Source of the DNA: Microcaldota archaeon
Lineage (GTDB): Archaea; Micrarchaeota; Micrarchaeia; Anstonellales; JAGGVH01
Direction of reading: 5' to 3'
DNA: 64,000 bases
NCBI GenBank assembly: GCA_020854835.1
Contig: JAHKLX010000003.1
Location: 221,933-285,932, forward strand
Part shown: one piece after another, positions 8,859 through 17,939 of the stretch
How positions within the stretch are numbered: the stretch's first letter is position 1
Layout of the letters: each line of letters opens with the position of its first letter
Notes under the pieces: generated by a model
Seen by the model: only the letters and a program-made list of their open reading frames with translations
What the model was told of the DNA's origin: nothing
Database searches by the model: none
Position numbers and translations under genes: made by a program

Positions 8859-9257
8859 ATGGGGTTTGAAATAGAAAAAGCAGAAGATGTCCAAAATATG
8901 ATAAACGAGATAGTAGATATTTTGGGTAATCCTCATATTATAGGGGGAAGAATAATCTGTGTTAGGTCATGGGGGTCAAAAGCATATGCGTATGCCAGGA
9001 TATGGAGTATGCCCAAAGTTTGGCAGGTGGCTTTAGATATACACACTTTTTATGTCATCGAAGTTTTGTCTGAACATTTTGACAAATTGGATTATGAAGA
9101 AAAAATAAAAGTCTTAATACACGAACTCATGCACATACCAAAAACTTTTTCAGGTGCCCTTTTACCCCATAAAAACCCTGGAAAAAAAATAAATGATAAA
9201 AATGTAAATGAGCTTTATAAGATATATAAACAAAGAACAGAGAAATATGGTGTTTAA
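8859..9257 (+). CDS. Putative metallopeptidase (COG4900-like)
   Basis: A 132-residue protein with the zinc-peptidase helix motif LIHELMHIP (H-E-x-x-H) at about residues 88-96 and a following SGALLPHK, where the His may be the third ligand. The N-terminal half (NPHIIGGRIICVRSWGSKAYAYARIW) matches the small archaeal predicted-metallopeptidase family. The substrate is unknown. The gene is probably leaderless (TATA about 26 nt upstream). Its stop TAA is directly followed by the dtdA ATG with no gap, so the two are co-transcribed. Confidence 0.82.
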   Translation: MGFEIEKAEDVQNMINEIVDILGNPHIIGGRIICVRSWGSKAYAYARIWSMPKVWQVALDIHTFYVIEVLSEHFDKLDYEEKIKVLIHELMHIPKTFSGALLPHKNPGKKINDKNVNELYKIYKQRTEKYGV

Positions 9258-10001
9258 ATGATCTACCTTGTGCACGCAACAAAGAATATTGTCAGCGATT
9301 TAGTTTGCCAAAGTTTATCAAATATTTCAAACAACATCAAAATTCTTGAATCAGATACCAATGTACTGGATTTCCCAAAACCCCCCTCTGATGCAGAGCG
9401 AATCATCGTTCCAAGTACTCACTGTTCCGAATCTGGAAAACCCTGTTTCACTGTACATACTCCTGGGAACTGGACATCGGCAGATTTGGGAGGGAATCCT
9501 GAAACTTTGCCTTATGCTGACAATCCACTACAAAAAACGTTATTAAACAATTTAATAAAAAACAATACTTTAGGGTGGGAAGTAACAATGGAAGTCAACC
9601 ACCATGGTCCGACCTATGATGTGCCAATAACATTTATTGAGATAGGGAGTTCAGAAAATCAATGGAAAAATGAGCAAGCCTTACAAATTTTATCTAAAAC
9701 AATTATCGATACTTCAAAAACTTCACTGCCCAAAGGGGTAGGTTGTTTTGGTGTCGGGGGCCCGCATTATTCCCCAAAATTTACTCGTTTTGAAATAGGA
9801 GAACCAGATTTTTTTGTTGGTCACATCCTACCTTCTTATAAAATTGATACTTTAAAGTATGAAACCTTTGTGCAAGGAATCGAAAAAACAGTCTTCAAAA
9901 CAGAAAAAGTTGTTTTTGACTGGAAGGGATTAAAAAGTAAACAAAGGAAAACAGTTATAAATTTTTGTGAAGAATATGGAATAAATTATGAAAAAAGGTG
10001 A
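9258..10001 (+). CDS. dtdA: D-aminoacyl-tRNA deacylase (DTD2/GEK1 type)
   Basis: A 247-residue archaeal/plant-type D-aminoacyl-tRNA deacylase, which hydrolyses D-amino acids from mischarged tRNA. Diagnostic motifs are STHCSESGKPCFTVHTPGNW, the EVNHHGPTYDVPITFIEIGS block and GCFGVGGPHYSPKFT, containing the metal-binding and catalytic His residues of the family. Length matches the family. The start abuts the upstream stop, and the coding end overlaps the ribosome-binding site (GGTGAG) of the downstream membrane protein. Confidence 0.95.
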   Translation: MIYLVHATKNIVSDLVCQSLSNISNNIKILESDTNVLDFPKPPSDAERIIVPSTHCSESGKPCFTVHTPGNWTSADLGGNPETLPYADNPLQKTLLNNLIKNNTLGWEVTMEVNHHGPTYDVPITFIEIGSSENQWKNEQALQILSKTIIDTSKTSLPKGVGCFGVGGPHYSPKFTRFEIGEPDFFVGHILPSYKIDTLKYETFVQGIEKTVFKTEKVVFDWKGLKSKQRKTVINFCEEYGINYEKR

Positions 10002-10005
10002 GAAT

Positions 10006-10956
10006 ATGGATATTGTTTTTCAATGTATCGAACAAGGTTTTCAATTAACAAAAAAACACTGGAAAGTGTTTGCAATTCCTTTAATTATAACTATTTTGTT
10101 TTCATTAGTGGGAAGCTTTGGTGGAAATTATGGAGGTTCAGGATCCTCTAGTTCAAATCAACAAAATGATTCTTCTTATGGCAGTTTTTCAAACAATATT
10201 TTAAACGCACAAATAAGTGATTTGTCAAGTATCGTGTCGCCAATATTTGCCTTATCTGCGGGCGTATTGATAATAATATTTGTGGCAATTCTCATTATTT
10301 CCTTAATATTGTCTTGGGTTGAAGGGGGGGCAAAGTTTTCTATGTTTCGGACCCAGAATGAACTTATTGATAAAGGTACTGAATTAATTGATTTTAGCTG
10401 GTTTAGTGAAATATTTTTTGGGATCAAGAAATTTATTCCCATATGGTTTGCAAGACTTTTAGTAATTTTACCAACTTTAATTTTAGTGCTTTTAGTATTG
10501 GTTGCATTTATTACTTCTATTTTGCCTGCAAAATACATACCTCAGCAAATCGCTCAGTACAATAATCTTTTAGGCCCGTTTGCTTTTATCTTATTACTAT
10601 TGGCTTTTGTTTTTTTCATAATTCATTCTCTCATATTAATCTTGATAATGTTTGCACCGTATGAGTATGTAATAAATGGAAGGGGGTTAGTTGATTCGCT
10701 AATACAAAGCAAACAATTAGTTTTTTCTAATTTTGGGATAGTATTTATTTATGTTATGTTCTGGTATTTTATAAGTTTGGCATCAGCTTTTGCATCACTT
10801 ATTTTATCTGTTGGATTATTCTGTTGTTTATGCTGTTTTGGTCCTATTGTTGCAAGTATTTTGGTTTCAATTTGGTCTGGAGGAGTAGTTGTATTATGGA
10901 GTTCATTCTCTGATATACTGCTTTGGAAAAAACTCAAACAGAAATATACTTCATAA
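10006..10956 (+). CDS. Multi-pass membrane protein of unknown function
   Basis: A 316-residue integral membrane protein with about six hydrophobic segments (for example VFAIPLIITILFSLVG, LIIIFVAILIISLILSW, LLVILPTLILVLLVLVAF, FAFILLLLAFVFFIIHSLI) and one external Gly/Ser/Asn-rich loop near residues 42-58. The arrangement resembles the DUF4013/DUF975-like membrane families, but I cannot assign one. The start was moved from the in-frame ATG at 9988 to 10006 because GGTGAGA lies just before it. It sits downstream of dtdA and is followed by a T-rich stretch. Confidence 0.78.
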   Translation: MDIVFQCIEQGFQLTKKHWKVFAIPLIITILFSLVGSFGGNYGGSGSSSSNQQNDSSYGSFSNNILNAQISDLSSIVSPIFALSAGVLIIIFVAILIISLILSWVEGGAKFSMFRTQNELIDKGTELIDFSWFSEIFFGIKKFIPIWFARLLVILPTLILVLLVLVAFITSILPAKYIPQQIAQYNNLLGPFAFILLLLAFVFFIIHSLILILIMFAPYEYVINGRGLVDSLIQSKQLVFSNFGIVFIYVMFWYFISLASAFASLILSVGLFCCLCCFGPIVASILVSIWSGGVVVLWSSFSDILLWKKLKQKYTS

Positions 10957-10976
10957 CTTTTTCTTTTTTCTTTAAT
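10957..10976 (+). terminator. T-rich terminator after membrane-protein gene
   Basis: CTTTTTCTTTTTTCTTTAA directly follows the stop codon. Archaeal RNA polymerase terminates at such oligo-T runs without a hairpin. The call rests on composition only. Confidence 0.4.
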
Positions 10977-11025
10977 TCCCATACTATCAAAATAAAGATT
11001 ACTCTTTTTCAACAGTTTTTTAGAA

Positions 11026-11118
11026 ATGTTTATAAACTTTTCTCTTTTTAAAGATAAACACAACTTTTATAAATTTAACTCCCAGTTTAATGTATTTTTC
11101 TGGGTTGGAGGGATCAAT
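11026..11118 (+). promoter_or_regulatory. tfb: TFB promoter and leader
   Basis: The TATA box ACTTTTATAAATTTA is at about 11063-11077, some 45 nt before the ATG. A second TATA-like box (TGTTTATAAACTT) is at about 11029-11041. A strong Shine-Dalgarno sequence GGAGGGAT (11107-11114) ends 5 nt before the start, so the main transcript should carry a short leader of about 20 nt. Confidence 0.6.
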
Positions 11119-12027
11119 ATGTCAGTTAAAAAATGTCCAAGATGTGGAAGTACAAGTCTCGCGCGCGATTATGAACGTGGAGAGGTAGTTTGTACTGAAT
11201 GCGGTTATGTCGTTACTGAAAACATAGAGGATTTGGGTCCTGAGTGGAGAGCATTTGATTCAGATCAAATGGCATCCAGAGCAAGGGGAGGTGCTCCAAC
11301 TAAATATACTAGACCAAACAAAGGTCTTGTCACTGAAATTGATCAATATGATAGAGATATTAGGGGGGCAAGAATTTCTCAAAAGAAAATCGCTCAATTG
11401 AGCAGAATGAGAAAGTGGCATAAAAGAGCCTCAATTGCAACTTCAATGGAAAGAAATTTGGCAATTGCGTTGACAGAATTGGATAGAATTTCGTCATATT
11501 TAGGTTTATCTAATGAAACCAAGGAAGCAGCTGCTCTTTTGTACAGAAAATGTGTGCAAAAAGAATTGGGCAGAGGCAGATTAATTGAATCATTGGTTGC
11601 AGCAGTTATTTATGCAGTTTGCAGAATGCAGCACATTCCAAGAACGTTAGATGAAATTGCAAGAGTTGCAGGGATTGAGAAAAAAGAAATTGGAAGAGCT
11701 TACAGATTTGTTAGAAGAGAATTGAAATTGAAAGTTCCTTTAACAGATCCAAAAAGCTATGTTCCCAAATTCTGTGCAGCTTTAAAACTTTCAGGAAAAG
11801 TTCAAGAAAAAGCAGTTCAAATTTTGAAAAAGGCTATGAAAAAAGGTCTTGTATCTGGGAGAGGGCCTACTGGTGTCGCAGCCGCAGCAGTTTATATCGC
11901 AGCAGCACTTGAAGGCGAAAGAAAAACTCAGAAAGAAGTTGCTGATGTCGCAAATGTGACAGAAGTAACAATAAGAAACAGATACAGGGAGCTTAAGAAA
12001 GAACTGAAATTGAAAGTTGAATTGTAG
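11119..12027 (+). CDS. tfb: Transcription initiation factor IIB (TFB)
   Basis: A 302-residue TFB, which joins TBP on the promoter and recruits archaeal RNA polymerase. The N-terminal zinc ribbon has CPRCGS (C6, C9) and CTECGY (C25, C28), followed by the B-reader/linker (GPEWRAFDSDQ). Two cyclin-like repeats occupy about residues 105-195 and 200-298, ending with the DNA-contacting NVTEVTIRNRYRELKKEL. The ATG at 11119 was chosen over an upstream in-frame codon (11026) because it follows GGAGGGAT and gives the family start; the longer version would run through the TATA box. Confidence 0.97.
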   Translation: MSVKKCPRCGSTSLARDYERGEVVCTECGYVVTENIEDLGPEWRAFDSDQMASRARGGAPTKYTRPNKGLVTEIDQYDRDIRGARISQKKIAQLSRMRKWHKRASIATSMERNLAIALTELDRISSYLGLSNETKEAAALLYRKCVQKELGRGRLIESLVAAVIYAVCRMQHIPRTLDEIARVAGIEKKEIGRAYRFVRRELKLKVPLTDPKSYVPKFCAALKLSGKVQEKAVQILKKAMKKGLVSGRGPTGVAAAAVYIAAALEGERKTQKEVADVANVTEVTIRNRYRELKKELKLKVEL

Positions 12028-12035
12028 GAGAGGCT

Positions 12036-13043
12036 ATGTTAATAGTTCTTCTTTTTTCTCTTTTTTTTGCTACTGGTGCCCTAGCTGTTTCAATTGCTTT
12101 TGTTTTGCTTTTTTTAACATCTAAAACCAAAAGAAAATACACTATCAGATCATTTTTTTTCCCCTTCAAAAAAGAAAATAGTTTGGTAGAAAATCTTGGT
12201 GCAGTAATAGTCAGTCCATTTGCATGGATTGTTATTTCAATATGCATTGTAATCTTGTTTTTATTTACCCTTCTAAACTCAATTATTACAGATACCTCAT
12301 TCGGATTTATAAGTTACATATTCTCAGGAATAGCCGCATATTTTTTCTCATCTTTTTATTTGTTGATATTATATTATACTGATTTTCATGAAAGAGAACC
12401 TCCTCAATTTATTATATCTTTGTTTTTATGGGGAATTGCATCAGCTTTGTTTTCTTTAATTTTTTCTTTAATTCTTCAAAGCATTTTCAGTGTTGTTTTA
12501 CCCTTTGAAATATGTTTGATGTTGATTGGATCTGTGGGTATTGCACCACTGGTTGAAGAAATATTCAAATCATTGGGAGTTGTTTTAGTTATTTTAACTC
12601 CTGAAGTTGATAATGCGTTGGATGGTGCATTATACGGGGGAACTGTTGGGCTAGGTTTTGCGTTTATTGAAAATTGGATATATTTTACTTCTCAGCCCAT
12701 AACAGATTCAGCATCATGGATCTTTCTAGTTTTGCTAAGAGGTATGCTTTCCACATTGGGCCATTTAGTATTTACTGGAACAACAGGAGCGGTTCTTGCT
12801 TGGTTGAAATTTAAATACAAATATTGGTGGGTTTTCGCATTCCCTCTTTTTATCATAGGTATAGTGCTTCATGCAATATTTAATTTCATAGCAACTTTAG
12901 TTGAAGCAGTTTCCTTGCATTTGACAGGATGTCCCATCCCAATATTTTTGATTTTGTTTTTATTTACAATTTTAATCTCTTTTGCTGTTTTTTATGTTGC
13001 TTCTGTTATTGGCGAGGGGTATAAAAATGAAAGAAAAAACTAA
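12036..13043 (+). CDS. PrsW-family intramembrane metalloprotease
   Basis: A 335-residue protein with about eight or nine membrane helices. PrsW signatures are visible: APLVEEIFKSLG (EExxK, E174/E175), GLGFAFIENWIYF (Glu-Asn pair), LSTLGHLVFTGTTG and a late His in GIVLHAIFNFIATL. PrsW proteins cleave membrane substrates such as anti-sigma factors in bacteria; the archaeal target is unknown. It has a GGAGAGG ribosome site and starts 8 bp after tfb, so it is probably in the same operon. The PLD gene overlaps its 3' end. Confidence 0.88.
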   Translation: MLIVLLFSLFFATGALAVSIAFVLLFLTSKTKRKYTIRSFFFPFKKENSLVENLGAVIVSPFAWIVISICIVILFLFTLLNSIITDTSFGFISYIFSGIAAYFFSSFYLLILYYTDFHEREPPQFIISLFLWGIASALFSLIFSLILQSIFSVVLPFEICLMLIGSVGIAPLVEEIFKSLGVVLVILTPEVDNALDGALYGGTVGLGFAFIENWIYFTSQPITDSASWIFLVLLRGMLSTLGHLVFTGTTGAVLAWLKFKYKYWWVFAFPLFIIGIVLHAIFNFIATLVEAVSLHLTGCPIPIFLILFLFTILISFAVFYVASVIGEGYKNERKN

Positions 13044-13551
13044 ACACTTCTTGGAAAAAAACATTATATTTTTTGTTTTGTTTTTGGGAATTGGCCTTGG
13101 TTTTTTAATAGCAAACACATTTGTTTTTTCTGATTGTAGGGCAGATTTTAGGATGTATCCAGAAAATGACGATGAAATAATCTATTTAATTGATTCTGCA
13201 AATGAGAAAATTTATGTTGAGATGTATGTTTTTTCTAATGAGGAAATAAGGGATGCAATAATAAGAGCTTCTGATAGGGGCATTGATGTCAGAATTATTT
13301 TAGAAAAATCCATTGCCCAAAACACTGAAACCTACAATAATCTGAAATCAAACGGGGTTGATGTGCGCTGGTCGGGGGGGTATTCTCTTAATCATGCAAA
13401 ACTTGTAATTATAGATAAATTAGTTATTCTTGGAAGTCCTAATTTTTCGTGGAGCGCCTTTCATAAAAATCGGGAGCATGCTGTTTTATTGAAATGTGAT
13501 ACTCATCCTTTGGAAAAAGAATTTTTAAAAGATTGGCTTTTATCAGGTTAA
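13027..13551 (+). CDS. Membrane-anchored phospholipase D-type nuclease
   Basis: A 174-residue protein with an N-terminal signal anchor (FFVLFLGIGLGFLIANTFVF) and one PLD catalytic motif HAKLVIIDKLVILGSPN (H-x-K-x4-D followed by GSxN). A single HKD motif of this size matches Nuc-type endonucleases, which work as dimers; phospholipase activity is also possible. It is predicted to act outside the cell. The start at 13027 was chosen over 12982 because GAGGGGT lies just upstream. It overlaps the PrsW gene by 17 bp. A role in nucleic-acid scavenging is inference. Confidence 0.87.
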   Translation: MKEKTKHFLEKNIIFFVLFLGIGLGFLIANTFVFSDCRADFRMYPENDDEIIYLIDSANEKIYVEMYVFSNEEIRDAIIRASDRGIDVRIILEKSIAQNTETYNNLKSNGVDVRWSGGYSLNHAKLVIIDKLVILGSPNFSWSAFHKNREHAVLLKCDTHPLEKEFLKDWLLSG

Positions 13552-15350
13552 TTTAAAACAGCCATTTCATAAGCTTTAACGTAGTGCCGTATTAACTTTC
13601 CCCAATTTGTATGGTCATGGACTAATTGATTTGCCTCTTCTTTCCAAATCTTAAGCGTGTGCTTATCAGTTTTATATATTTCTTCAAAAATATTTGCCAG
13701 TTGAATCACAGATTCTTGTACTGGCGTGTTATACATATTTATTACACGCAATCCTTTTCCCACTGCATTTTTTTCAACCATATATCTTCCAAACCCTGAC
13801 ATATCAGAAGTTACTGCAATATTCAATTTTAATGCGGCTTCAACAGGGGTGTACCCATAGGGTTCATATCTTGAAACAAAAATTCCTGCATCAAATCCGC
13901 TGACTATATCATAGTATGGAAGTTCCAACAAGCCATCTGAAGGCCCTAGATATGTCGGATAAAAAATAACTTTAACAACATCCTCCTCTCTATTCATCAG
14001 GCCCTTTTTAGCTAATTCTCTTAAAATTTTATCTCTATCATATCTCAAATCATAAGCAGATAGTGGAGGAGTTGATCCTTCTTTTATATAATTGTTTATA
14101 AGTGAGAAAAAAAGTTTTTTCTTGTCTTCAGGCAATGTTCTAAATGCTTCATGCATATTCGAATATTGATCTTGTTCTATTCCTTGTTTGTGCAGAAGTT
14201 CGTATATCTTATCGGTTGTTAAATAATTTTTTATAACTGAAAGTTTTGCACCTGTGGACTCACTCGGAACAAACAAAAATGCAAAAACATTTCTTTTATT
14301 GTCTTTTCCTTTTATTCTATTATTTAATTCTGCTAAAGAATCAATAAAGATATCATATCCTTTATTATCGTATTCATATCTTCCAGATGTAAAAACAAAA
14401 ACAGAATCTGAATAATCGAGTTCATAGTATGGTGCAAAATACGATTCAATAAATTCTTTCAATTCATTTTTAACATATTCTGCAATTTCAGGTTTAAATT
14501 CAATACTACTCCCTCTGAAATCCATTCCGTTAACAGTTATTATGTCTGGATATCTCCCCAAAATATATTCAACTTCCATTGCAACAGTTTCGCTAACTGT
14601 TGTAAAAACATCGGCAGTACTGGCTGTCGATGCTTCCAATTGGTGTTTTGCTTCAACTTTATATCTATATGCCTCGCTAACATTTATTTTTTTAATTTTA
14701 CCTGAGCATTCCCCTAACACATCCCTGCCTGTCGAAGAAATAGTTCTGCCCAAAACTGTTGCATGGGTTGTAAACACTGTGCCTATTTCTGGAGTATTTT
14801 TTTTGCAGTATAACAATCCTGCTCCAGAAATCCATTCATGAAAATGTGCGACTGTTTTTTTCTGTGTTTGTTGATAAAACTGCTCTAAGAATATACCTAC
14901 GCACCAGGACCAAGCAATATTTTCATCAAAATCCCAGTGTGAGTTCAAAGAGTCAATTTGATACCATTCCCACAATTTGAATTTTGCATAATTAAGATAA
15001 CTATCTCTTTTTTCAATACCTTTATCATAATAGGAAGTTGTTTGCATCATATAATCTTTTGGGCCTATCAAAACAACATTTACATTATCTCCTCCTACCC
15101 ATTTTCCATAAGCAGTTTTAATTCCCATTTTATTTAAAACTTCAAATGCTTTCATTATATCCTCTGGAGGAGAAATTTCAGATATTTCTGCAAGCGATTT
15201 CTGATCTAATTTCCCAACCATAACATACTTATCTCCTAAAATTTCATGAATATAAGTAGTTTTTGTTTTTAACACAGTATAAATGCCCCCCACCTTGTTG
15301 GCAACCTCTGAAGAAACCTCAAAAACATAATCAACATTATCGCAAACCAT
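13548..15350 (-). CDS. Glycogen synthase, GT3 (eukaryote-like) family
   Basis: A 600-residue GT-B enzyme that resembles the eukaryotic/GT3 glycogen synthases rather than bacterial GlgA. Marks are the N-terminal VSSEVANKVGGIYTVLKTK (K-x-GG substrate loop), FHEWISGAGLLY, TTHATVLGRTI, YRYKVEAKHQLEASTASTA, NGMDFRG, and the C-terminal acceptor region FVSRYEPYGYTPVEAALKLN containing the E-x7-E pair. It transfers glucose from a nucleotide sugar to an alpha-1,4-glucan. The ATG at 15350 is preceded by GGGGTGGGATT and chosen over 15395, which lies in the promoter. It is divergent from the pilin-like cluster, and its last 4 bp overlap the PLD gene end. Confidence 0.92.
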   Translation of the reverse strand: MVCDNVDYVFEVSSEVANKVGGIYTVLKTKTTYIHEILGDKYVMVGKLDQKSLAEISEISPPEDIMKAFEVLNKMGIKTAYGKWVGGDNVNVVLIGPKDYMMQTTSYYDKGIEKRDSYLNYAKFKLWEWYQIDSLNSHWDFDENIAWSWCVGIFLEQFYQQTQKKTVAHFHEWISGAGLLYCKKNTPEIGTVFTTHATVLGRTISSTGRDVLGECSGKIKKINVSEAYRYKVEAKHQLEASTASTADVFTTVSETVAMEVEYILGRYPDIITVNGMDFRGSSIEFKPEIAEYVKNELKEFIESYFAPYYELDYSDSVFVFTSGRYEYDNKGYDIFIDSLAELNNRIKGKDNKRNVFAFLFVPSESTGAKLSVIKNYLTTDKIYELLHKQGIEQDQYSNMHEAFRTLPEDKKKLFFSLINNYIKEGSTPPLSAYDLRYDRDKILRELAKKGLMNREEDVVKVIFYPTYLGPSDGLLELPYYDIVSGFDAGIFVSRYEPYGYTPVEAALKLNIAVTSDMSGFGRYMVEKNAVGKGLRVINMYNTPVQESVIQLANIFEEIYKTDKHTLKIWKEEANQLVHDHTNWGKLIRHYVKAYEMAVLN

Positions 15351-15375
15351 AATCCCACCCCTAAACCAAATGAAT

Positions 15376-15392
15376 GAAAAATATATAAACCT
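15376..15392. promoter_or_regulatory. Divergent TATA element (glycogen synthase / pilin-like cluster)
   Basis: GAAAAATATATAAACC lies about 28 nt before the plus-strand ATG at 15413, and its complement GGTTTATATATTTTTC is about 34 nt before the minus-strand ATG at 15350. It probably drives both the pilin-like operon and the glycogen synthase. Confidence 0.55.
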
Positions 15393-15412
15393 CACCCTTT
15401 AAATAAAGGATA

Positions 15413-16036
15413 ATGAAAGCATACATGTTCTCGTTTGATGCATTATTGGGATTTCTTGTATCACTTGCAATAGTTTATACTTTATTAATTGTTATACTTG
15501 TTCCGTATGGATATTATTATGAATTTGAACAGGCATATGTTGTTGCAAGAGATACAGGTTTGATGATGTATAATGCAAATTGGGATTCTGATACAACTTA
15601 TTCTCAGAAATTAGCTTCTTTAACTCATGAATCAAATCCTCACCTAAGTTCATTTTGTGGCGGATTCATAGCAAATGATAAAAGCATTAGAAATATTGTT
15701 CCTTCCCAGTATGCTTATGTAATTGAATATTATAACACTACTGAAGGAGAGTGGGAAGAAATATGCAATGTAAATGCAACTTACGATACTACTGTGTCTT
15801 GCGACAGCTTTAGAAAATTCAAAGTTTATGCTCCTCTCTTAATCGCAGATTATGCGGGCGTCGGGTTTAATGAGGGCGATTTGCCTTATTGTTATGTTTC
15901 TTGTAAAGGTTATAAGGGCGATGATGATTATGCAGATCCTGGAATGTGTTTTTATACTCCTTGTGATGCGACAACTGATATGGCAACCAGACCTCCTGTT
16001 TTTACAGGTGTGGTGCGAATAGGTGTGTGTATATGA
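15413..16036 (+). CDS. Pilin-like surface protein 1
   Basis: A 207-residue protein with a short basic start, then FSFDALLGFLVSLAIVYTLL, a hydrophobic helix with an acidic residue near the processing site as in type IV pilins. The rest is a soluble, Cys-containing beta-rich domain (about 10 Cys), which suggests disulfides outside the cell. A similar FSFD start occurs in the gene at 18870. It is the first gene of a tightly packed cluster; its stop overlaps the next ATG (ATGA at 16033-16036). The pilin assignment rests on the N-terminus and the neighbours. Confidence 0.72.
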   Translation: MKAYMFSFDALLGFLVSLAIVYTLLIVILVPYGYYYEFEQAYVVARDTGLMMYNANWDSDTTYSQKLASLTHESNPHLSSFCGGFIANDKSIRNIVPSQYAYVIEYYNTTEGEWEEICNVNATYDTTVSCDSFRKFKVYAPLLIADYAGVGFNEGDLPYCYVSCKGYKGDDDYADPGMCFYTPCDATTDMATRPPVFTGVVRIGVCI

Positions 16037-17931
16037 AAAAAGGAGTTTTTTTTACAGTTATAATGGTTTTATTTTTGTTTGTACTTAGTATGTCTCTTAC
16101 AAAATGGTCGCAAGGAGTTAAAATGAATGAATATCGTGTTTCAAGACATGTTTATTTGGATTCTGTAGTAACAGCTTCTCAAATCTTAAGTGATGATAAT
16201 ATTGAAAAAATAACTATTATTTCGGCCAGGCACGCGCTATTCAAGTTGGCAAACCACACTTCAGAAGATGAATTTACTAAGATTAACCCTTCTTCATCTG
16301 AAACTTTTGTGGATTATTGTCATGGGGTTGAAAATAGAGATACTTGCAGTGTTTCAGATGCACTGGGCCTTTTGATGTACAACGGCTCTGTTCCAAGTTC
16401 TTATTTCAATGGTGGTCCAGAGTACAAATATTCTGATGAGGATATTATGTACACTCTCAACTATTTTAATAAAAGTGCCATAGAAGTTTGCAATGCTATA
16501 GGGTGGGTTTGTTATCTTTCAGAACCATATGATATTTCTATTCAACAGATCAACCCATTTGATGTGGAATTCAATTATACTATAAACAAAACAATTCAGG
16601 ATTCAACAAGTGATTTTCAAGTGAATCAATTTCCTATTAACATATCTGTGGTTATTCCCGTAGATGGAATGCCCGATCCACTAACAACCCATCTGATGAG
16701 GCAGAATGCTTTTTCTGCAACAGGGGATCATATGAGATTGATATATCGGGATCCGGGAACAATAACAACAAACTGGTTTAAAACTGTAGAAGTAGTGGAT
16801 AATCCTGGAAAAGGATTTGTTTATGGTGCAATAACAAGTGATTGGAATTTAGACTCAACATCTTCCCATAGGTATATATTCGTGGGCAAAAACGATGGTT
16901 TAAAAAATATAATATTGTCAGGTTCAACATTAGATAAATTTGGCGGGTATATTATTGAAAAGGTAGAAAGAAAAGATATTGATACCTATGCTGGAAATGA
17001 AATCGTTCATGTATCTCATACTTGTGCAGACCCGGTAACTATCGAATGTTCTATAGATTACTATGATACTATCTCTTATGAAGAAAATTGCGTTATTGAT
17101 TGTATAAACATAACAGAAACTTATGGGAGGTTGGATATTAACATAAATTATCCAATTCCTCTTGCTTGTGCAGGTCTTCAAAATGAGATTTCTTCACTAT
17201 GTAGAACCCAATTTTTTAATACTCACACCTCTAGAAAAGAATATGTTGTGGAAAACGTTTATGATGTTCCTTACATCAAATTAGATTCTGCATTTGACCC
17301 CGCCACATTGGATCTGAATTATCCCTCCAATCATTTATATGATGCGGACGATTATTATCCTGGTACTCCTAATCATGGAATTTTAATAAATACACAAAAC
17401 TCTGCAAATTCCTCAGAATGGGATTTAGAAGATGGAACTTATGACTACCTTTCTTCATTTGAAGATGTTTATGATCTTTTGAATGCCCATCCTAATGCCC
17501 ACAGGCTCCACAACATTGAACCTTTAAGAGATATGGCAATTTGTGGATTCTTCACAGTCGATACGCGTGCGCCTTCTTTCTTCCAAAGAATGGTTTCTGA
17601 AGGGGATAGAAAAGCAAGCGATGATTACGGAATATATTCCTTTGCTGTAGGAAAATGGGCAATAGATGATACAGATCCTACTGAAGTGTGGTCAAGCGTT
17701 GATTTTGAATATCATAAGTGTTATAGGGGGAGTTCATGTGAATATGCACGTGTTATAAAAGGTATGCCGGGGTGCAAAGATTATAAAATGTGTGCGATAA
17801 CAGATATAACCTTCAATCCAAACGTTGATGGTGTGGGCCAAGTTGCCGTTGACACAGAATTTGGAAAAAATGTTTTTGGAATATGGGATCAGTTTGTATG
17901 CGAAAAGGATCATATGACTGATTGTTATTAG
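16033..17931 (+). CDS. Large pilin-like or secreted surface protein 2
   Basis: A 632-residue protein starting MKKGVFFTVIMVLFLFVLSMSL, a basic start plus a single hydrophobic helix that may be a pilin-type or ordinary signal anchor. The remaining ~600 residues are soluble, rich in Tyr, Asp and Asn, with about 20 Cys, and no known domain is recognised. The start was set to the ATG overlapping the previous stop. An upstream GTG (16027) is in frame. The stop TAG is part of TAGGTGA, the ribosome site of the next gene. It is probably an assembly or tip component of the same structure. Confidence 0.7.
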   Translation: MKKGVFFTVIMVLFLFVLSMSLTKWSQGVKMNEYRVSRHVYLDSVVTASQILSDDNIEKITIISARHALFKLANHTSEDEFTKINPSSSETFVDYCHGVENRDTCSVSDALGLLMYNGSVPSSYFNGGPEYKYSDEDIMYTLNYFNKSAIEVCNAIGWVCYLSEPYDISIQQINPFDVEFNYTINKTIQDSTSDFQVNQFPINISVVIPVDGMPDPLTTHLMRQNAFSATGDHMRLIYRDPGTITTNWFKTVEVVDNPGKGFVYGAITSDWNLDSTSSHRYIFVGKNDGLKNIILSGSTLDKFGGYIIEKVERKDIDTYAGNEIVHVSHTCADPVTIECSIDYYDTISYEENCVIDCINITETYGRLDININYPIPLACAGLQNEISSLCRTQFFNTHTSRKEYVVENVYDVPYIKLDSAFDPATLDLNYPSNHLYDADDYYPGTPNHGILINTQNSANSSEWDLEDGTYDYLSSFEDVYDLLNAHPNAHRLHNIEPLRDMAICGFFTVDTRAPSFFQRMVSEGDRKASDDYGIYSFAVGKWAIDDTDPTEVWSSVDFEYHKCYRGSSCEYARVIKGMPGCKDYKMCAITDITFNPNVDGVGQVAVDTEFGKNVFGIWDQFVCEKDHMTDCY

Positions 17932-17939
17932 GTGAATAT

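Noticed and set aside
11026..11118. 31-residue N-terminal extension of TFB
   Set aside because: It would be translated from sequence containing the TATA box and is unrelated to the family; the ATG at 11119 has a strong Shine-Dalgarno sequence.
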